A DNA stretch of 64,000 nt, from contig NZ_JAEKMI010000021.1 in NCBI RefSeq assembly GCF_020217485.1, positions 1 to 64,000 of the forward strand, given 5' to 3'. The translations under genes and the position numbers were made by a program. The notes under the pieces are model-generated. The model did not search any database and was not told where the DNA came from. It saw only the letters and a program-made list of their open reading frames with translations. This document shows positions 31,908-41,091 of the stretch, piece by piece. This stretch comes from Mycobacterium sp. WUMAC-067. GTDB taxonomy: Bacteria; Actinomycetota; Actinomycetes; Mycobacteriales; Mycobacteriaceae. Position 1 is the first letter of the stretch. Each line of letters begins with the position of its first letter.

Positions 31908-33722
31908 CTAGGCCAGAAAGTCCGGCGGCAGCGACTCGAGCATCACCTTGGTCATCCGGACGGCGTACTCCGAGCTGCCACCCCCGACGATCAGCGCGGC
32001 GAACGCGAGATCGCCGCGGTAGCCGGCGAACCAGGAATGCGACCCGCCGGGGAACTCGGCCTCACCGGTCTTCCCGTACACCTCGCCGCAGCCGGCGATC
32101 TCCTTGGCGGTCCCGTTGGTCACCACCAGCCGCATCATGGGCCGCAACGCGTCCACCATCTTCGGGCTGATCGGCGTGGTGTCGCCCTGGACGGCCGTCT
32201 GGCGGCCCGCGATCAGTTGCGGCACGGGCGTCTTGCCGGCGGCGACCGTCGCCGCCACCAGGGCCATGCCGAACGGACTGGCCAGCACCTTGCCCTGGCC
32301 GAAGCCGTCCTCGGTGCGCTCGGCGAGGTCCACCGTCGGCGGCACCGAGCCGGTCACCGTGGTGATGCCGTCGATCTGATAGTCCAGCCCGATCCCGTAG
32401 CGGGAGGCCGCCTGGGTCAGGCCGCGCGGGGGCATCTTGCTGCTGAGCTCGGCGAAGGTGGTGTTGCACGAGCTGGCGAACGCCCGCGACATCGGCACCA
32501 CCCCGAGGTCGAAGCCCCCGTAGTTGGGGACGGTGCGGTGCCCGATGTCGAGATGGCCCGGGCAGCCCAGCATGGTGTTGGGGGTGGCCATGTCGCGTTC
32601 GACCGCCGCGCCGGCGGTGACCATCTTGAACGTCGACCCGGGCGGGAACAGCCCGGTGGTGGCCGGTAGGCCGTCGGCGTCGGCGCCCGCGTTCTGGGCG
32701 ATCGCGAGGATCTCTCCGGTCGACGGCTTGATCACCACGATCATCGCCTTGCCGCCGCGGGTGTCCACGGCATGCTGGGCGGCGTTTTGCACGGCCCGGT
32801 CCATGGTGAGCGACACCGACGGGGCCGGTGACCCCTCGACCTCGTGCAGCACTTCGACCTCGACGCCGTTCTGGTTGACGCTCACCACCCGCCAGCCGGC
32901 CTCGCCGTCGAGCTGGTCCTCGACGGCCTTCTTCACCGCGGAGACGACCGCGGGCGCGAAATGCGGGTCGGTGGGCAACATTTCGGGCTGGGGCGTGACC
33001 ACGATGCCGGGCAGCCGGCCGATCGCCGGGAACACCTTGTCGTTGTCGTCGGGGTGCAGCGTGACGCCCAGGTCGACCGGGTGGGGCGTCGAGCTGGCCT
33101 GCTCGGCGAGCAGCTGCGGGTCATTGAGCGCATCGTTGAAGGGGTGCAGCACGTCGACCACCGCGCGCGCCGCGCCGAACAGCGCGGGCCCGGCCTGGGT
33201 GGCGTCCAGCGTGTAGTGGTACAGGTAGCCCGGCACCAACACGTCGCTGCCGCCGAGTTCGTTGACCGAGGCGCGGCGCGGCCGATCCGCGCGCAGCGCG
33301 AACGTCTGGTGCTCACCCAATTTGGCGTGCAGCGCGGTGGTGGTCCAGCGCACCCGCCAGCGACCCTCGTCGCGTGCCATCCTCAGCTGCCCGTCGTAGC
33401 TCCAGACGCGGTTTTTGGGCAGGTGCCAGGCGAAGCGATAGCCGACCGTGCCGGTGTCCTCGGCGTACTTGGCGTTGAGGACCTGCGCGTCGAGGTGGGT
33501 CGCCTGCAGGCCGGACCAGGCCGCGTTGAGCGCTTCGCGGGCGTCGTTGGGGCTGTCGCTGAGCTGTGCGGCCGTCGCGGTGTCGCCGACGGCCAGGGCG
33601 CGGAAGAACTGCTCCGCGACCGGGCCGGGGCCGTCGGGCCGCGGCGTGCACCCGGACAGCGCGACGACCGCGACGAGCAGCAGACCTGAAACGGATGAGG
33701 CCGCTGTTGTTCTAGTTACCAT
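31908..33722 (-). CDS. Penicillin-binding lipoprotein (Rv2864c-like)
   Basis: This is a class B penicillin-binding protein anchored as a lipoprotein. The signal peptide ends in VALSGC (cleavage before Cys-25 or so). An NTF2-like MecA N-terminal domain (about 40-150) precedes the transpeptidase domain, with the SxxK motif STFK, the SxN motif SCN and the KTG motif (YGKTGEAEF). It should cross-link peptidoglycan on the outer face of the membrane and bind beta-lactams. ATG 33722 gives 604 residues and puts the signal peptide first; the longer frame adds 15 residues. The vapC and relFG toxin genes found around this place in M. tuberculosis are absent. Confidence 0.93.
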   Translation of the reverse strand: MVTRTTAASSVSGLLLVAVVALSGCTPRPDGPGPVAEQFFRALAVGDTATAAQLSDSPNDAREALNAAWSGLQATHLDAQVLNAKYAEDTGTVGYRFAWHLPKNRVWSYDGQLRMARDEGRWRVRWTTTALHAKLGEHQTFALRADRPRRASVNELGGSDVLVPGYLYHYTLDATQAGPALFGAARAVVDVLHPFNDALNDPQLLAEQASSTPHPVDLGVTLHPDDNDKVFPAIGRLPGIVVTPQPEMLPTDPHFAPAVVSAVKKAVEDQLDGEAGWRVVSVNQNGVEVEVLHEVEGSPAPSVSLTMDRAVQNAAQHAVDTRGGKAMIVVIKPSTGEILAIAQNAGADADGLPATTGLFPPGSTFKMVTAGAAVERDMATPNTMLGCPGHLDIGHRTVPNYGGFDLGVVPMSRAFASSCNTTFAELSSKMPPRGLTQAASRYGIGLDYQIDGITTVTGSVPPTVDLAERTEDGFGQGKVLASPFGMALVAATVAAGKTPVPQLIAGRQTAVQGDTTPISPKMVDALRPMMRLVVTNGTAKEIAGCGEVYGKTGEAEFPGGSHSWFAGYRGDLAFAALIVGGGSSEYAVRMTKVMLESLPPDFLA

Positions 33723-33871
33723 CGGTGCTGATGTTATGAGCTGCGGCCTGAACCGCGGCGCCGCCACACCGAGACCGAACCGTTATGCGTGGTCGCGGTA
33801 GCTCGCCCCGACGCCGCGGGGCCCGGGCAGCCGGGCGTTCGCCGGCCCGCGCCCTCCAGCCGGGAGCGCAT

Positions 33872-34726
33872 CTAGTCGAGGAGCACCGTCGCGAAGGTGC
33901 CGATCTCGGCGAAGCCCACCCGGGCGTAGGCCGCGCGCGCCACCGCGTTGAAGTCGTTGACGTAGAGGCTGGCGGTCCGCCCGCTGCCGACGATCACCGC
34001 GGCGACCGTGGCGGTGCCGGCGGTGCCCAATCCCAGGCCGCGCCACTCCGGGTGCACCCACACCCCCTGGATTTGCCCCACCCCCGGCGACTGCGAGCCC
34101 ACCTCGGCCTTGAAGACGACCTGGCCGTGCTCGAACCGCGCCCAGGCGCGGCCGGCCGTGATGAGGCTGGCCACGCGTCGCCGGTAGCCGCGACCGCCAT
34201 CCCCGATCCGCGGGTCGACGCCCACCTCGCCGATGAACATGTCGACGGCCGCCACCAGGTAGGCGTCCAGCTCCTCGGGCCGGACCTGGCGCACCGCGGT
34301 GTCGATCTCGCAGCTCGGGTGGGTGGACAACGCCAGCAGCGGCTGGCGGTCGCGCACGTCGCGGGCCGGTCCCCACGCCGCCTCGAGGCGCTCCCACATC
34401 GGCATCACCAGGCCGGCCCTGCCGACCAGCGAGGAGCAGCGCCGCGTCCCGCGCATGGCCTCGTCGGCGAATGCGCTCAGGTCGGCCGGCGTGCCGCGCA
34501 GCGGGATCAGGTTGGCGCCGGCGAAGCACAGCGATTCGTCGGCGCCCCGCAGCGTCCACAGTTCCCCACCAATGGAATTGGGGTCGATGCCGTGGTCCGC
34601 CACGCGGGCCGCGACCATGCACGACGCGACGGGATCGTCCTCGAGCACCCGCCACACCGCGGCCGCATCACGCACCACGGACACCCGTCGCTCGCCAACT
34701 AGGCGGAAGAGGGGCGGAGCCGACAT
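33872..34726 (-). CDS. GNAT-family acetyltransferase with DUF4081 domain (Rv2867c-like)
   Basis: The 284-residue protein has an N-terminal domain of the actinobacterial DUF4081 type (about 15-120) and a C-terminal GNAT domain. In the latter, GQIQGVWVHPEWRGLGLGTA is the acetyl-CoA binding motif A and SLYVNDFNAVARAAYARVGF motif B. The substrate is unknown. It follows ispG after 49 bases on the same strand, and may be in the rip1-ispG unit. Confidence 0.9.
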   Translation of the reverse strand: MSAPPLFRLVGERRVSVVRDAAAVWRVLEDDPVASCMVAARVADHGIDPNSIGGELWTLRGADESLCFAGANLIPLRGTPADLSAFADEAMRGTRRCSSLVGRAGLVMPMWERLEAAWGPARDVRDRQPLLALSTHPSCEIDTAVRQVRPEELDAYLVAAVDMFIGEVGVDPRIGDGGRGYRRRVASLITAGRAWARFEHGQVVFKAEVGSQSPGVGQIQGVWVHPEWRGLGLGTAGTATVAAVIVGSGRTASLYVNDFNAVARAAYARVGFAEIGTFATVLLD

Positions 34727-34775
34727 GTGGCGAACTCTCTGTGGTGCGAACTCAGGGCTGGGGCGCTGGCCTTTA

Positions 34776-35942
34776 TCAGCTTACGGTCACAACCGGCGAA
34801 CCGCTCGATGTTGTGTCCGGTCCGTGACCGCCGCCCATTTCGGCGGCGATGCGCATCGCCTCCTCGATCAACGTCTCGACGATCTGCGCTTCGGGCACGG
34901 TCTTGATCACCTCGCCGCGAACGAAGATCTGCCCCTTGCCATTTCCCGATGCGACACCGAGGTCGGCCTCGCGGGCCTCCCCCGGGCCGTTGACGACGCA
35001 GCCCATCACGGCGACGCGCAGCGGGACGTCGAGGCCGTCGAGGCCCGCCGAGACGGCGTTGGCCAGGGTGTAGACGTCGACCTGCGCGCGACCGCACGAC
35101 GGGCAGGACACGATCTCGAGCCCGCGCGGGCGCAGGTTCAGCGACTCGAGGATCTGGATGCCGACCTTGACCTCTTCGACCGGCGGCGCCGACAGCGACA
35201 CCCGGATGGTGTCGCCGATCCCGCGCGACAGCAGGGCGCCGAAGGCGACGGCCGACTTGATGGTGCCCTGGAAGGCGGGGCCGGCCTCGGTGACGCCGAG
35301 GTGCAACGGATAGTCGCACCGCTCGGCCAGTTGCTCGTAGGCGGCGACCATCACCACGGGGTCGTTGTGCTTGACGCTGATCTTGATGTCGCCGAAGCCG
35401 TGTTCCTCGAACAGCGAGGCCTCCCACAGCGCGGACTCGACCAGCGCCTCGGGGGTGGCCTTGCCGTACTTCTCCAGGAACCGCTTGTCCAGCGAGCCCG
35501 CGTTGACGCCGATGCGGATCGGGATGCCGGCCGCCCCGGCTGCCTTGGCGACCTCGCCGACGCGGCCGTCGAATTCCTTGATGTTGCCCGGGTTCACCCG
35601 CACCGCGGCGCATCCGGCGTCGATGGCGGCGAAGATGTACTTCGGCTGGAAGTGGATGTCGGCGATCACCGGGATCTGGCTGTGCCGGGCGATCTCGGCC
35701 AGCGCGTCGGCGTCCTCCTGACGCGGGCAGGCCACGCGGACGATGTCACAGCCGGCGGCGGTCAGCTCGGCGATCTGCTGCAGCGTGGTGTTGACGTCAT
35801 GCGTCTTGGTGGTGCACATCGACTGCACCGAAATCGGGTGGTCGCTGCCGACCCCGACGTCGCGGACCATCAGTTGGCGCGTGCGACGCCGGGGTGCAAG
35901 CGTGGGCGCCGGAGCGTCCGGCATGCCCAGGCCAATGGTCAT
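34776..35942 (-). CDS. ispG: 4-hydroxy-3-methylbut-2-enyl diphosphate synthase (flavodoxin type), IspG/GcpE
   Basis: IspG catalyses a late step of the MEP isoprenoid pathway with a [4Fe-4S] cluster. The 388 residues include the TIM-barrel N-terminal part and the C-terminal cluster-binding cysteines in SCPSCGRAQ and VMGCVVNGPGEA. The length fits (387). ATG 35942 directly follows a MIRU repeat that supplies the GAGGAGGAG ribosome binding site and whose small ORF stop overlaps the start. It shares the MEP pathway with dxr, two genes upstream, with rip1 between. Confidence 0.97.
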   Translation of the reverse strand: MTIGLGMPDAPAPTLAPRRRTRQLMVRDVGVGSDHPISVQSMCTTKTHDVNTTLQQIAELTAAGCDIVRVACPRQEDADALAEIARHSQIPVIADIHFQPKYIFAAIDAGCAAVRVNPGNIKEFDGRVGEVAKAAGAAGIPIRIGVNAGSLDKRFLEKYGKATPEALVESALWEASLFEEHGFGDIKISVKHNDPVVMVAAYEQLAERCDYPLHLGVTEAGPAFQGTIKSAVAFGALLSRGIGDTIRVSLSAPPVEEVKVGIQILESLNLRPRGLEIVSCPSCGRAQVDVYTLANAVSAGLDGLDVPLRVAVMGCVVNGPGEAREADLGVASGNGKGQIFVRGEVIKTVPEAQIVETLIEEAMRIAAEMGGGHGPDTTSSGSPVVTVS

Positions 35943-35995
35943 TTGCGCCGCTCCTCCTCATCGCTTCGCTCTGCATCGTCGCCAGCGCGGCTCAC
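35939..35995 (-). CDS. 18-codon ORF inside the MIRU before ispG
   Basis: The frame begins at GTG 35995 and reads VSRAGDDAERSDEEERRK; its stop overlaps the ispG ATG (ATGA at 35939-35942). It is almost the same peptide as at rimP-nusA. It probably assists translational coupling. Confidence 0.4.
   Translation of the reverse strand: MSRAGDDAERSDEEERRK
35943..35992 (-). repeat. MIRU-type repeat, copy C (rip1-ispG junction)
   Basis: This 50-base element differs from copy A (2271-2323) at a handful of positions and holds the same purine-rich run. It fills much of the 91-base gap between rip1 and ispG and gives the ribosome binding site of ispG. Confidence 0.85.
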
Positions 35996-36033
35996 TGTTG
36001 ATTCCTTCGGTTTGGTTATCGGACCCGCGCGTG

Positions 36034-37257
36034 TCACTGGAAGAGCCTGATCGGGTTGACCAGGTCGGCGGTCACGGTCAGCAGCATGTAGCCGACCACG
36101 AACACCAGCACGACGTACGTCGCGGGCATGAGTTTGAGGTAGTTCACCGGCGCGGCCGCGACCATGCCTCGGGCCGACCGGATCAGGTTGCGGACCTTTT
36201 CGAACATGGCGATGGCGATGTGCCCGCCGTCGAAGGGCAGCAGCGGCACCAGGTTGATCGCGCCCAGGATGAGGTTCAGCTGGGCCAGGAAGAACCAGAA
36301 CGCCACCCACAGTCCGTGGTCGACGGTGTCGCCGCCGATGATGCTGGCTCCCACCACGCTCATCGGCGTCTGCGGGTCGCGCTGGCCGCCGCCGATGGCG
36401 TGCACCAGCGCCCCCACTTTGGTGGGAATCGTGACGAGCGCCTTGCCCACCTCGACGGTCAGGTCACCGGCGAAGGCGAGACTGCCCGGGATCGCGGACA
36501 GCACCCCGTAGTGCGTCGGGCCGGTCCGGACGGCGCCGACGCCGATGGCGCCGACGGTCGAGGCTTGCGGTTGAGCGCCCTGCCCGTCGGGCCCGTTGGT
36601 GAGGTAGCGCTGCGTGGGCGTGACGTTGACATAGGTGGTGATGGCGGTGCCGTCCCGCTCGGCGACGATCGGGGTGTTGCCGTGCACCTTGCGGATGGCC
36701 GCGGCCATCTCCTCGAAGGTGGACACCGGGGTGTCGCCCACCTTGACGATGACGTCGCCGGGGCGGATTCCGGCGAGTGCCGCCGGCCCGGGCCCGGTGC
36801 AGTCCGCGATCTTGCCGGGAGCCACTTCCGGTGCCACACAAGCGGTTTCACCGACCACCGCCTTGGTCGGGGGGTGCAGGTCCGGCAGACCCCAGACCAG
36901 CGCGATGCCGTAGAGCAGCACCAGGCAGATGACGAAGTTCGCGGCGGGCCCGGCGAAGAGCACCGCGACCCGCTTCCAGACCGCCTGCCTGTACATGGCG
37001 CGGTCGGTCTCGTCGGGCGCCAGCTCCTCCACCGAGGTCATGCCGGCGATGTCGCAGAAGCCGCCCAGCGGCACGGCCTTGAGGCCGTATTCGGTTTCAC
37101 CGCGCCGGGTCGACCACAGCGTGGGGCCGAAACCGACGAAATAGCGGCGCACCTTCATGCCGGTGGCGCGCGCAACCCACATATGGCCGCACTCGTGCAG
37201 GGCCACCGAGATCAGGATGGCCAGTGCGAACAGCACAATGCCGATGACGAACATCAT
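36034..37257 (-). CDS. rip1: Site-2 zinc metalloprotease Rip1
   Basis: Rip1 is an intramembrane protease that cleaves anti-sigma factors and so controls envelope and stress regulons. The 407 residues carry HECGH (HExxH zinc motif, about residue 21) in the first membrane segment, one PDZ domain (about 120-210, AGIRPGDVIVKVGDTP) and the LLPFDGGH motif near residue 337 in the third segment. Four membrane segments are visible. ATG 37257 (MMFVIGIVLFALAIL) is chosen by homology. It lies between dxr and ispG. Confidence 0.96.
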   Translation of the reverse strand: MMFVIGIVLFALAILISVALHECGHMWVARATGMKVRRYFVGFGPTLWSTRRGETEYGLKAVPLGGFCDIAGMTSVEELAPDETDRAMYRQAVWKRVAVLFAGPAANFVICLVLLYGIALVWGLPDLHPPTKAVVGETACVAPEVAPGKIADCTGPGPAALAGIRPGDVIVKVGDTPVSTFEEMAAAIRKVHGNTPIVAERDGTAITTYVNVTPTQRYLTNGPDGQGAQPQASTVGAIGVGAVRTGPTHYGVLSAIPGSLAFAGDLTVEVGKALVTIPTKVGALVHAIGGGQRDPQTPMSVVGASIIGGDTVDHGLWVAFWFFLAQLNLILGAINLVPLLPFDGGHIAIAMFEKVRNLIRSARGMVAAAPVNYLKLMPATYVVLVFVVGYMLLTVTADLVNPIRLFQ

Positions 37258-37276
37258 TAGGCTGCGAGGACCTTTC

Positions 37277-38488
37277 TCACACCGCTCCGGAGGCTTTGAC
37301 CGACAATTTGGCGGGCTGCGCTTGTGCGACGGCACGCTGCGCCCGCTCCCGTGCCCAGCGCTGCGCGTCGAGTACCTCATCCACGTTAGCCGGTGATACG
37401 GCCCATTGGTCGGCGGCGTGCAGCACGTCGGCGATGGTTTTGACGATGGCACCGAACCCGATGCGGCCCGCCAGGAACGCCTCGGCCGCCTCCTCGTTGG
37501 CGGCGTTGTAGACGGCGGTCATGCAGCCGCCGGTCTGCCCGGCGTGGCGGGCCAACTCGACGGCGGGGAAGACATCGCTGTCCAGCGGCTCGAATTCCCA
37601 GCTAGACGCCGTGCTGAAGTCGCAGCAGGCGGCCGCCCCCGGCACCCGGTGCGGCCAGCCCAGGGCCAGCGAAATCGGCAGCTTCATGTCTGGCGGGCTG
37701 GCCTGGGCGATGGTCGAGCCGTCGACGAAGGTGACCATCGAATGAACGATCGACTGGGGGTGCACCACCACGTCGATGCGGTCGTAGGGAACGCCGAACA
37801 GCAGGTGGGTTTCGATGAGCTCCAGCCCCTTGTTGACCAGCGAGGCCGAGTTCAGCGTGTTCATCGGGCCCATCGACCACGTCGGGTGGGCGCCGGCCTG
37901 CTCGGGGGTGACGTCCTCGAGCTGGGCGGCGGTCCAGCCGCGGAAGGGGCCGCCGGAGGCGGTCAGCACCAGCTTGGCGACCTCATCGGGGGCTCCGCCG
38001 CGCAGGCATTGGGCCAGCGCGGAGTGTTCGGAGTCGACCGGCACGATCTGTCCGGGCCCGGCGGCCTTGAGCACCAGCGGGCCGCCGGCGATCAGCGATT
38101 CCTTGTTGGCCAGCGCCAGCCGGGCGCCCGACTCCAGCGCGGCCAGCGTGGGCCGCAGGCCCAGCGCCCCCACCAGCGCGTTGAGGACGACGTCGGCTTC
38201 GGTCTCCTGAACCAACCGGGTCACCGCGTCGGGCCCGGAAAACGGGATGTCGCCGGCCCGCTGCGCCGCGCGTTCGTCCGCGACCGCGACGTTGGTCACA
38301 CCGGTGGCGGCGCGCTGGCGCAACAGCGTGTCCAGGTTCGCGCCGCCCGCGGCCAGGCCGACCACTTCGAAGCGGTCCGGATTGGCCGCGATGACGTCCA
38401 GCGCCTGCGTGCCGATCGAGCCGGTGCTGCCCAGCACCAGCACGCGCAGGCGGCCCGGGGTTTGCCCGTCGGTCGTCGGGTTGGTCAC
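37277..38488 (-). CDS. dxr: 1-deoxy-D-xylulose 5-phosphate reductoisomerase
   Basis: Dxr makes MEP, the committed step of mycobacterial isoprenoid synthesis and the target of fosmidomycin. The 403 residues show the NADPH motif VLGSTGSIGTQALDVI, ALANKESLIAGG, the metal-binding SEHSALAQCL, and ASGGPFRGW and MGPMNTLNSASLVNKGLE in the catalytic part. The start is GTG 38488 (VTNPTTDGQTPGR), which matches homologues in position. It heads the dxr-rip1-ispG unit. Confidence 0.96.
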   Translation of the reverse strand: MTNPTTDGQTPGRLRVLVLGSTGSIGTQALDVIAANPDRFEVVGLAAGGANLDTLLRQRAATGVTNVAVADERAAQRAGDIPFSGPDAVTRLVQETEADVVLNALVGALGLRPTLAALESGARLALANKESLIAGGPLVLKAAGPGQIVPVDSEHSALAQCLRGGAPDEVAKLVLTASGGPFRGWTAAQLEDVTPEQAGAHPTWSMGPMNTLNSASLVNKGLELIETHLLFGVPYDRIDVVVHPQSIVHSMVTFVDGSTIAQASPPDMKLPISLALGWPHRVPGAAACCDFSTASSWEFEPLDSDVFPAVELARHAGQTGGCMTAVYNAANEEAAEAFLAGRIGFGAIVKTIADVLHAADQWAVSPANVDEVLDAQRWARERAQRAVAQAQPAKLSVKASGAV

Positions 38489-38602
38489 CCATTCATTGTG
38501 CCGCCCGGCACCGACGCGGGCCACGATGCGCCCGTCCGCCCGGCCGGCGGTTGTGCCAGAATCTGGGTTCAGCAAGCCGATCCGATCCGAAAGGGATTCG
38601 CC

Positions 38603-38857
38603 GTGGCCAGTACCGAGGTCGAACACTTCACCGGCGTCGACTCCGTCGAGGTGCCGTCGGCGGCGTGGGGTTGGAGCCGGATCAATCACCGGACCTGGCA
38701 CATCGTCGGCCTGTGCATCTTCGGGCTGTTGCTGGCGATGCTGCGCGGCAACCACGTCGGCCACATCGAGGACTGGTTCCTGATCGGCTTCGCGACCCTG
38801 GTTCTGGTCGCCCTGATCCGCGACCTGTGGGGCCGCCGGCGCGGCTGGATCCGCTAA
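38603..38857 (+). CDS. DUF2631 small membrane protein
   Basis: This 84-residue protein matches the actinobacterial DUF2631 family: TEVEHFTGVD and AWGWSRINHRTWHI are followed by two short hydrophobic segments around HIEDWFLIG. It is probably inserted in the membrane. GTG 38603 has AAGGGA eight bases upstream. The promoter region is shared with divergent dxr. Its stop lies in the first unit of a 24-base tandem repeat. Function unknown. Confidence 0.85.
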   Translation: MASTEVEHFTGVDSVEVPSAAWGWSRINHRTWHIVGLCIFGLLLAMLRGNHVGHIEDWFLIGFATLVLVALIRDLWGRRRGWIR

Positions 38858-38923
38858 CCCGTCGAAGGTCGAGCCCGCTAACCCGTCGAAGGTCGAGCCC
38901 GCTAACCCGTCGAACGTCGACTC
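38852..38923. repeat. 24-base tandem repeat, three units
   Basis: Units at 38852, 38876 and 38900 begin CGCTAACCCGTCGAA. The first two are identical, and the third differs at one base before it fades. The DUF2631 stop codon is in the first unit. Read on the minus strand the repeat is an open frame (GSTFDGLA repeated), but no gene is supported there. Confidence 0.9.
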
Positions 38924-39001
38924 GTGCAGCAAAATCGCGGTGTTGTGCCACAACGAGTCCACGTTGGGCGCTGAGAGCGGGCCGCCGCCGCTCCCAGCGC
39001 G

Positions 39002-40096
39002 CTACCTGTTTTCGGCGGCCAGCTGCCCGCACGCGGCGCTGATCTCGCGGCCGCGCGTGTCGCGCACAGTGCAGGAGACGCCCTTGGCGCGTACGCGCCG
39101 CACGAATTCGCGCTCGACCGCCTTCGGGCTCGCATCCCACTCGCTGCCCGGCGTCGGGTTGAGGGGGATCAGGTTCACGTGCACCAACGGCCCCAGCGCG
39201 CGGTGCAGCCGCTGCCCCAGCAGATCCGCCCGCCACGGCTGGTCGTTGACGTCGCGGATCAACGCGTACTCCACCGACACCCGTCGGCCGGTGACGTCGG
39301 CGTAATAGCGTGCGGCGTCAAGCGCCTCGGCGATCTTCCACCGATTGTTGACCGGCACCAGCGTGTCGCGCAGGTCGTCGTCGGGCGCGTGCAGCGACAG
39401 CGCCAGCGTCACCGCGAGGGCTTCGTCGGCGAGTTTGCGGATCGCGGGCGCCAGGCCGACCGTCGACACCGTCACCGACCGGGCCGAAATCCCGAAGCCG
39501 TGGGGTGGCGCGGCGATGATGCGCCGCACGGCGGCCACCACCCGGGCGTAGTTGGCCAACGGCTCCCCCATGCCCATGAAGACGACGTTGGACAGCCGAT
39601 CACCGAAGTCGTCGCGAAGCGCGGCGGCGCCGGCGCGCACCTGCTCGAGGATCTCGGCCGTCGACAGGTTGCGGCTCAACCCGCCCTGACCCGTCGCGCA
39701 GAACGGACACGCCATGCCGCAGCCGGCCTGCGACGAGATGCACACCGTGTTGCGTTGCGGATAGCGCATCAGCACCGACTCCACCGTGACCCCATCGAGG
39801 GCCCGCCACAACGTCTTTCGCGTCTGGCCGGCATCACAGGCGACCTCGGAGGCCGCCGTCAGCAGGATCGGGAACATCGTGTCGGCGATCGCGTCGCGCA
39901 GGCCCGCCGGAAGGTCGGTCATCTGCCGCGGGTCGGCGATCAGCCGGCCGTAGTACTGATGCGCCAACTGCTTGGCGCGAAACGCGGGCAGGCCCAGCTC
40001 GGCGACGGCCGACGCGCGGCCGTCCGCGTCGAGATCGGCCAGGTGCCGCGGCGGCTTGCCGGGACGCGGCTCGGAGAACACCAACTGTTGAACCAT
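39002..40096 (-). CDS. rlmN: Dual-specificity rRNA/tRNA adenine-C2 methyltransferase RlmN
   Basis: RlmN is a radical SAM enzyme that methylates A2503 of 23S rRNA and A37 of some tRNAs. The 364 residues have the radical-SAM cysteine motif CGMACPFC (about residue 118-125), GxGEP in VFMGMGEPLANY, and the catalytic C-terminal Cys in GVSCTVRDTRG. ATG 40096 (MVQQLVFSEPRPG) is chosen by homology; the longer frame adds seven residues. The dipZ-mpt70-mpt83 block found upstream in M. tuberculosis is absent here. Confidence 0.96.
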   Translation of the reverse strand: MVQQLVFSEPRPGKPPRHLADLDADGRASAVAELGLPAFRAKQLAHQYYGRLIADPRQMTDLPAGLRDAIADTMFPILLTAASEVACDAGQTRKTLWRALDGVTVESVLMRYPQRNTVCISSQAGCGMACPFCATGQGGLSRNLSTAEILEQVRAGAAALRDDFGDRLSNVVFMGMGEPLANYARVVAAVRRIIAAPPHGFGISARSVTVSTVGLAPAIRKLADEALAVTLALSLHAPDDDLRDTLVPVNNRWKIAEALDAARYYADVTGRRVSVEYALIRDVNDQPWRADLLGQRLHRALGPLVHVNLIPLNPTPGSEWDASPKAVEREFVRRVRAKGVSCTVRDTRGREISAACGQLAAENR

Positions 40097-40129
40097 GACC
40101 TGTCCAGTATCCGGCACGCCGCGGCCGGC

Positions 40130-41059
40130 CTACGGAACGAGTGTCAACACCGTCCAGGCCGCGACCGCCGACGGCAGGACGCCGTCGAGCCGGTCCATCA
40201 GTCCGCCGTGGCCGGGCAGCAGCCGGCCCATGTCCTTGATGCCGAGATCACGCTTGACCTGTGACTCCACCAGATCGCCGAGCGTGCAGGTCAGGACCAG
40301 GATCACGCCCAGCAGCGCGCCGATCCACGGTGGTTTGTCGGCCAGGAAGGTCGCGGTCAGCGTGGCCGCGGTGACGCCCAGGACGAGCGAACCGGCGAAC
40401 CCTTCCCAGGACTTCTTCGGGCTGATCGCCGGGACCATCGGGTGCTTGCCGAACAGCACGCCGACGGCGTAGCCGCCGACGTCCGACGCGACCACCGTGA
40501 TCATCAGGCAGAACACCCGCCCCGCCCCGTCGTGCGGGTAGACGAGCAGCACCCCGAACGACGCGAACAACGGCACCCAGGCGGCCAGGAAAACGGTGGC
40601 GGACGCGTCGCGCAGGTAGTTCGCCGACGCCGAGCCGTCGAACGGCTCGGGCCGCTTGCGGTTGTCCTGCATGAACAGCCGCCACACGTTGCAGACCACC
40701 ACGGTGACGCCGAACCCGGCAAGCGCGCCCGCGGCGTGGAACGGCCAGGTCAGCCAGACCGTGAGCTGGCCCCCGGCCAGCAGCGGAATGACCGGAATGA
40801 CATATCCCGCTTCGCGCAGCCGGCGAACCACCTCGTGCGTGGCCACCACGATGGCGAGCGCGACGATGGCCACCCAGAAGCGGGGAGCGAACACCAGCGT
40901 GACGACCAGGACGCCGCCGATGCCGGCGCCCACCGCGATCGCGGCGCGCAGGTCGCGTCCGGCCCGCGAGGTCTTTTTGGCGGGGTGCCCGGTCGTCTTC
41001 TTGGCCGCGGCCGCCGGCTGGTCGGGCGGTGTGCCTGCGCCGGGTTCTGGGGTAGCCAC
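40130..41059 (-). CDS. cdsA: Phosphatidate cytidylyltransferase
   Basis: CdsA makes CDP-diacylglycerol, the precursor of all mycobacterial phospholipids. The 309 residues hold a hydrophilic, lysine-rich N-terminus (about 35), then about eight membrane segments. The CDP-alcohol signature is near the end: SPKKSWEGFAGSLVLG, then the family motif VESQVKRDLGIKDMGRLLPGHGGLMDRLD. The start follows ispG-type spacing after frr, and the gene is in the pyrH-frr-cdsA-rlmN unit. Confidence 0.95.
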   Translation of the reverse strand: MATPEPGAGTPPDQPAAAAKKTTGHPAKKTSRAGRDLRAAIAVGAGIGGVLVVTLVFAPRFWVAIVALAIVVATHEVVRRLREAGYVIPVIPLLAGGQLTVWLTWPFHAAGALAGFGVTVVVCNVWRLFMQDNRKRPEPFDGSASANYLRDASATVFLAAWVPLFASFGVLLVYPHDGAGRVFCLMITVVASDVGGYAVGVLFGKHPMVPAISPKKSWEGFAGSLVLGVTAATLTATFLADKPPWIGALLGVILVLTCTLGDLVESQVKRDLGIKDMGRLLPGHGGLMDRLDGVLPSAVAAWTVLTLVP

Positions 41060-41091
41060 GGGCCTGAATCAACTTAGCTGCCGAGCGGTCG

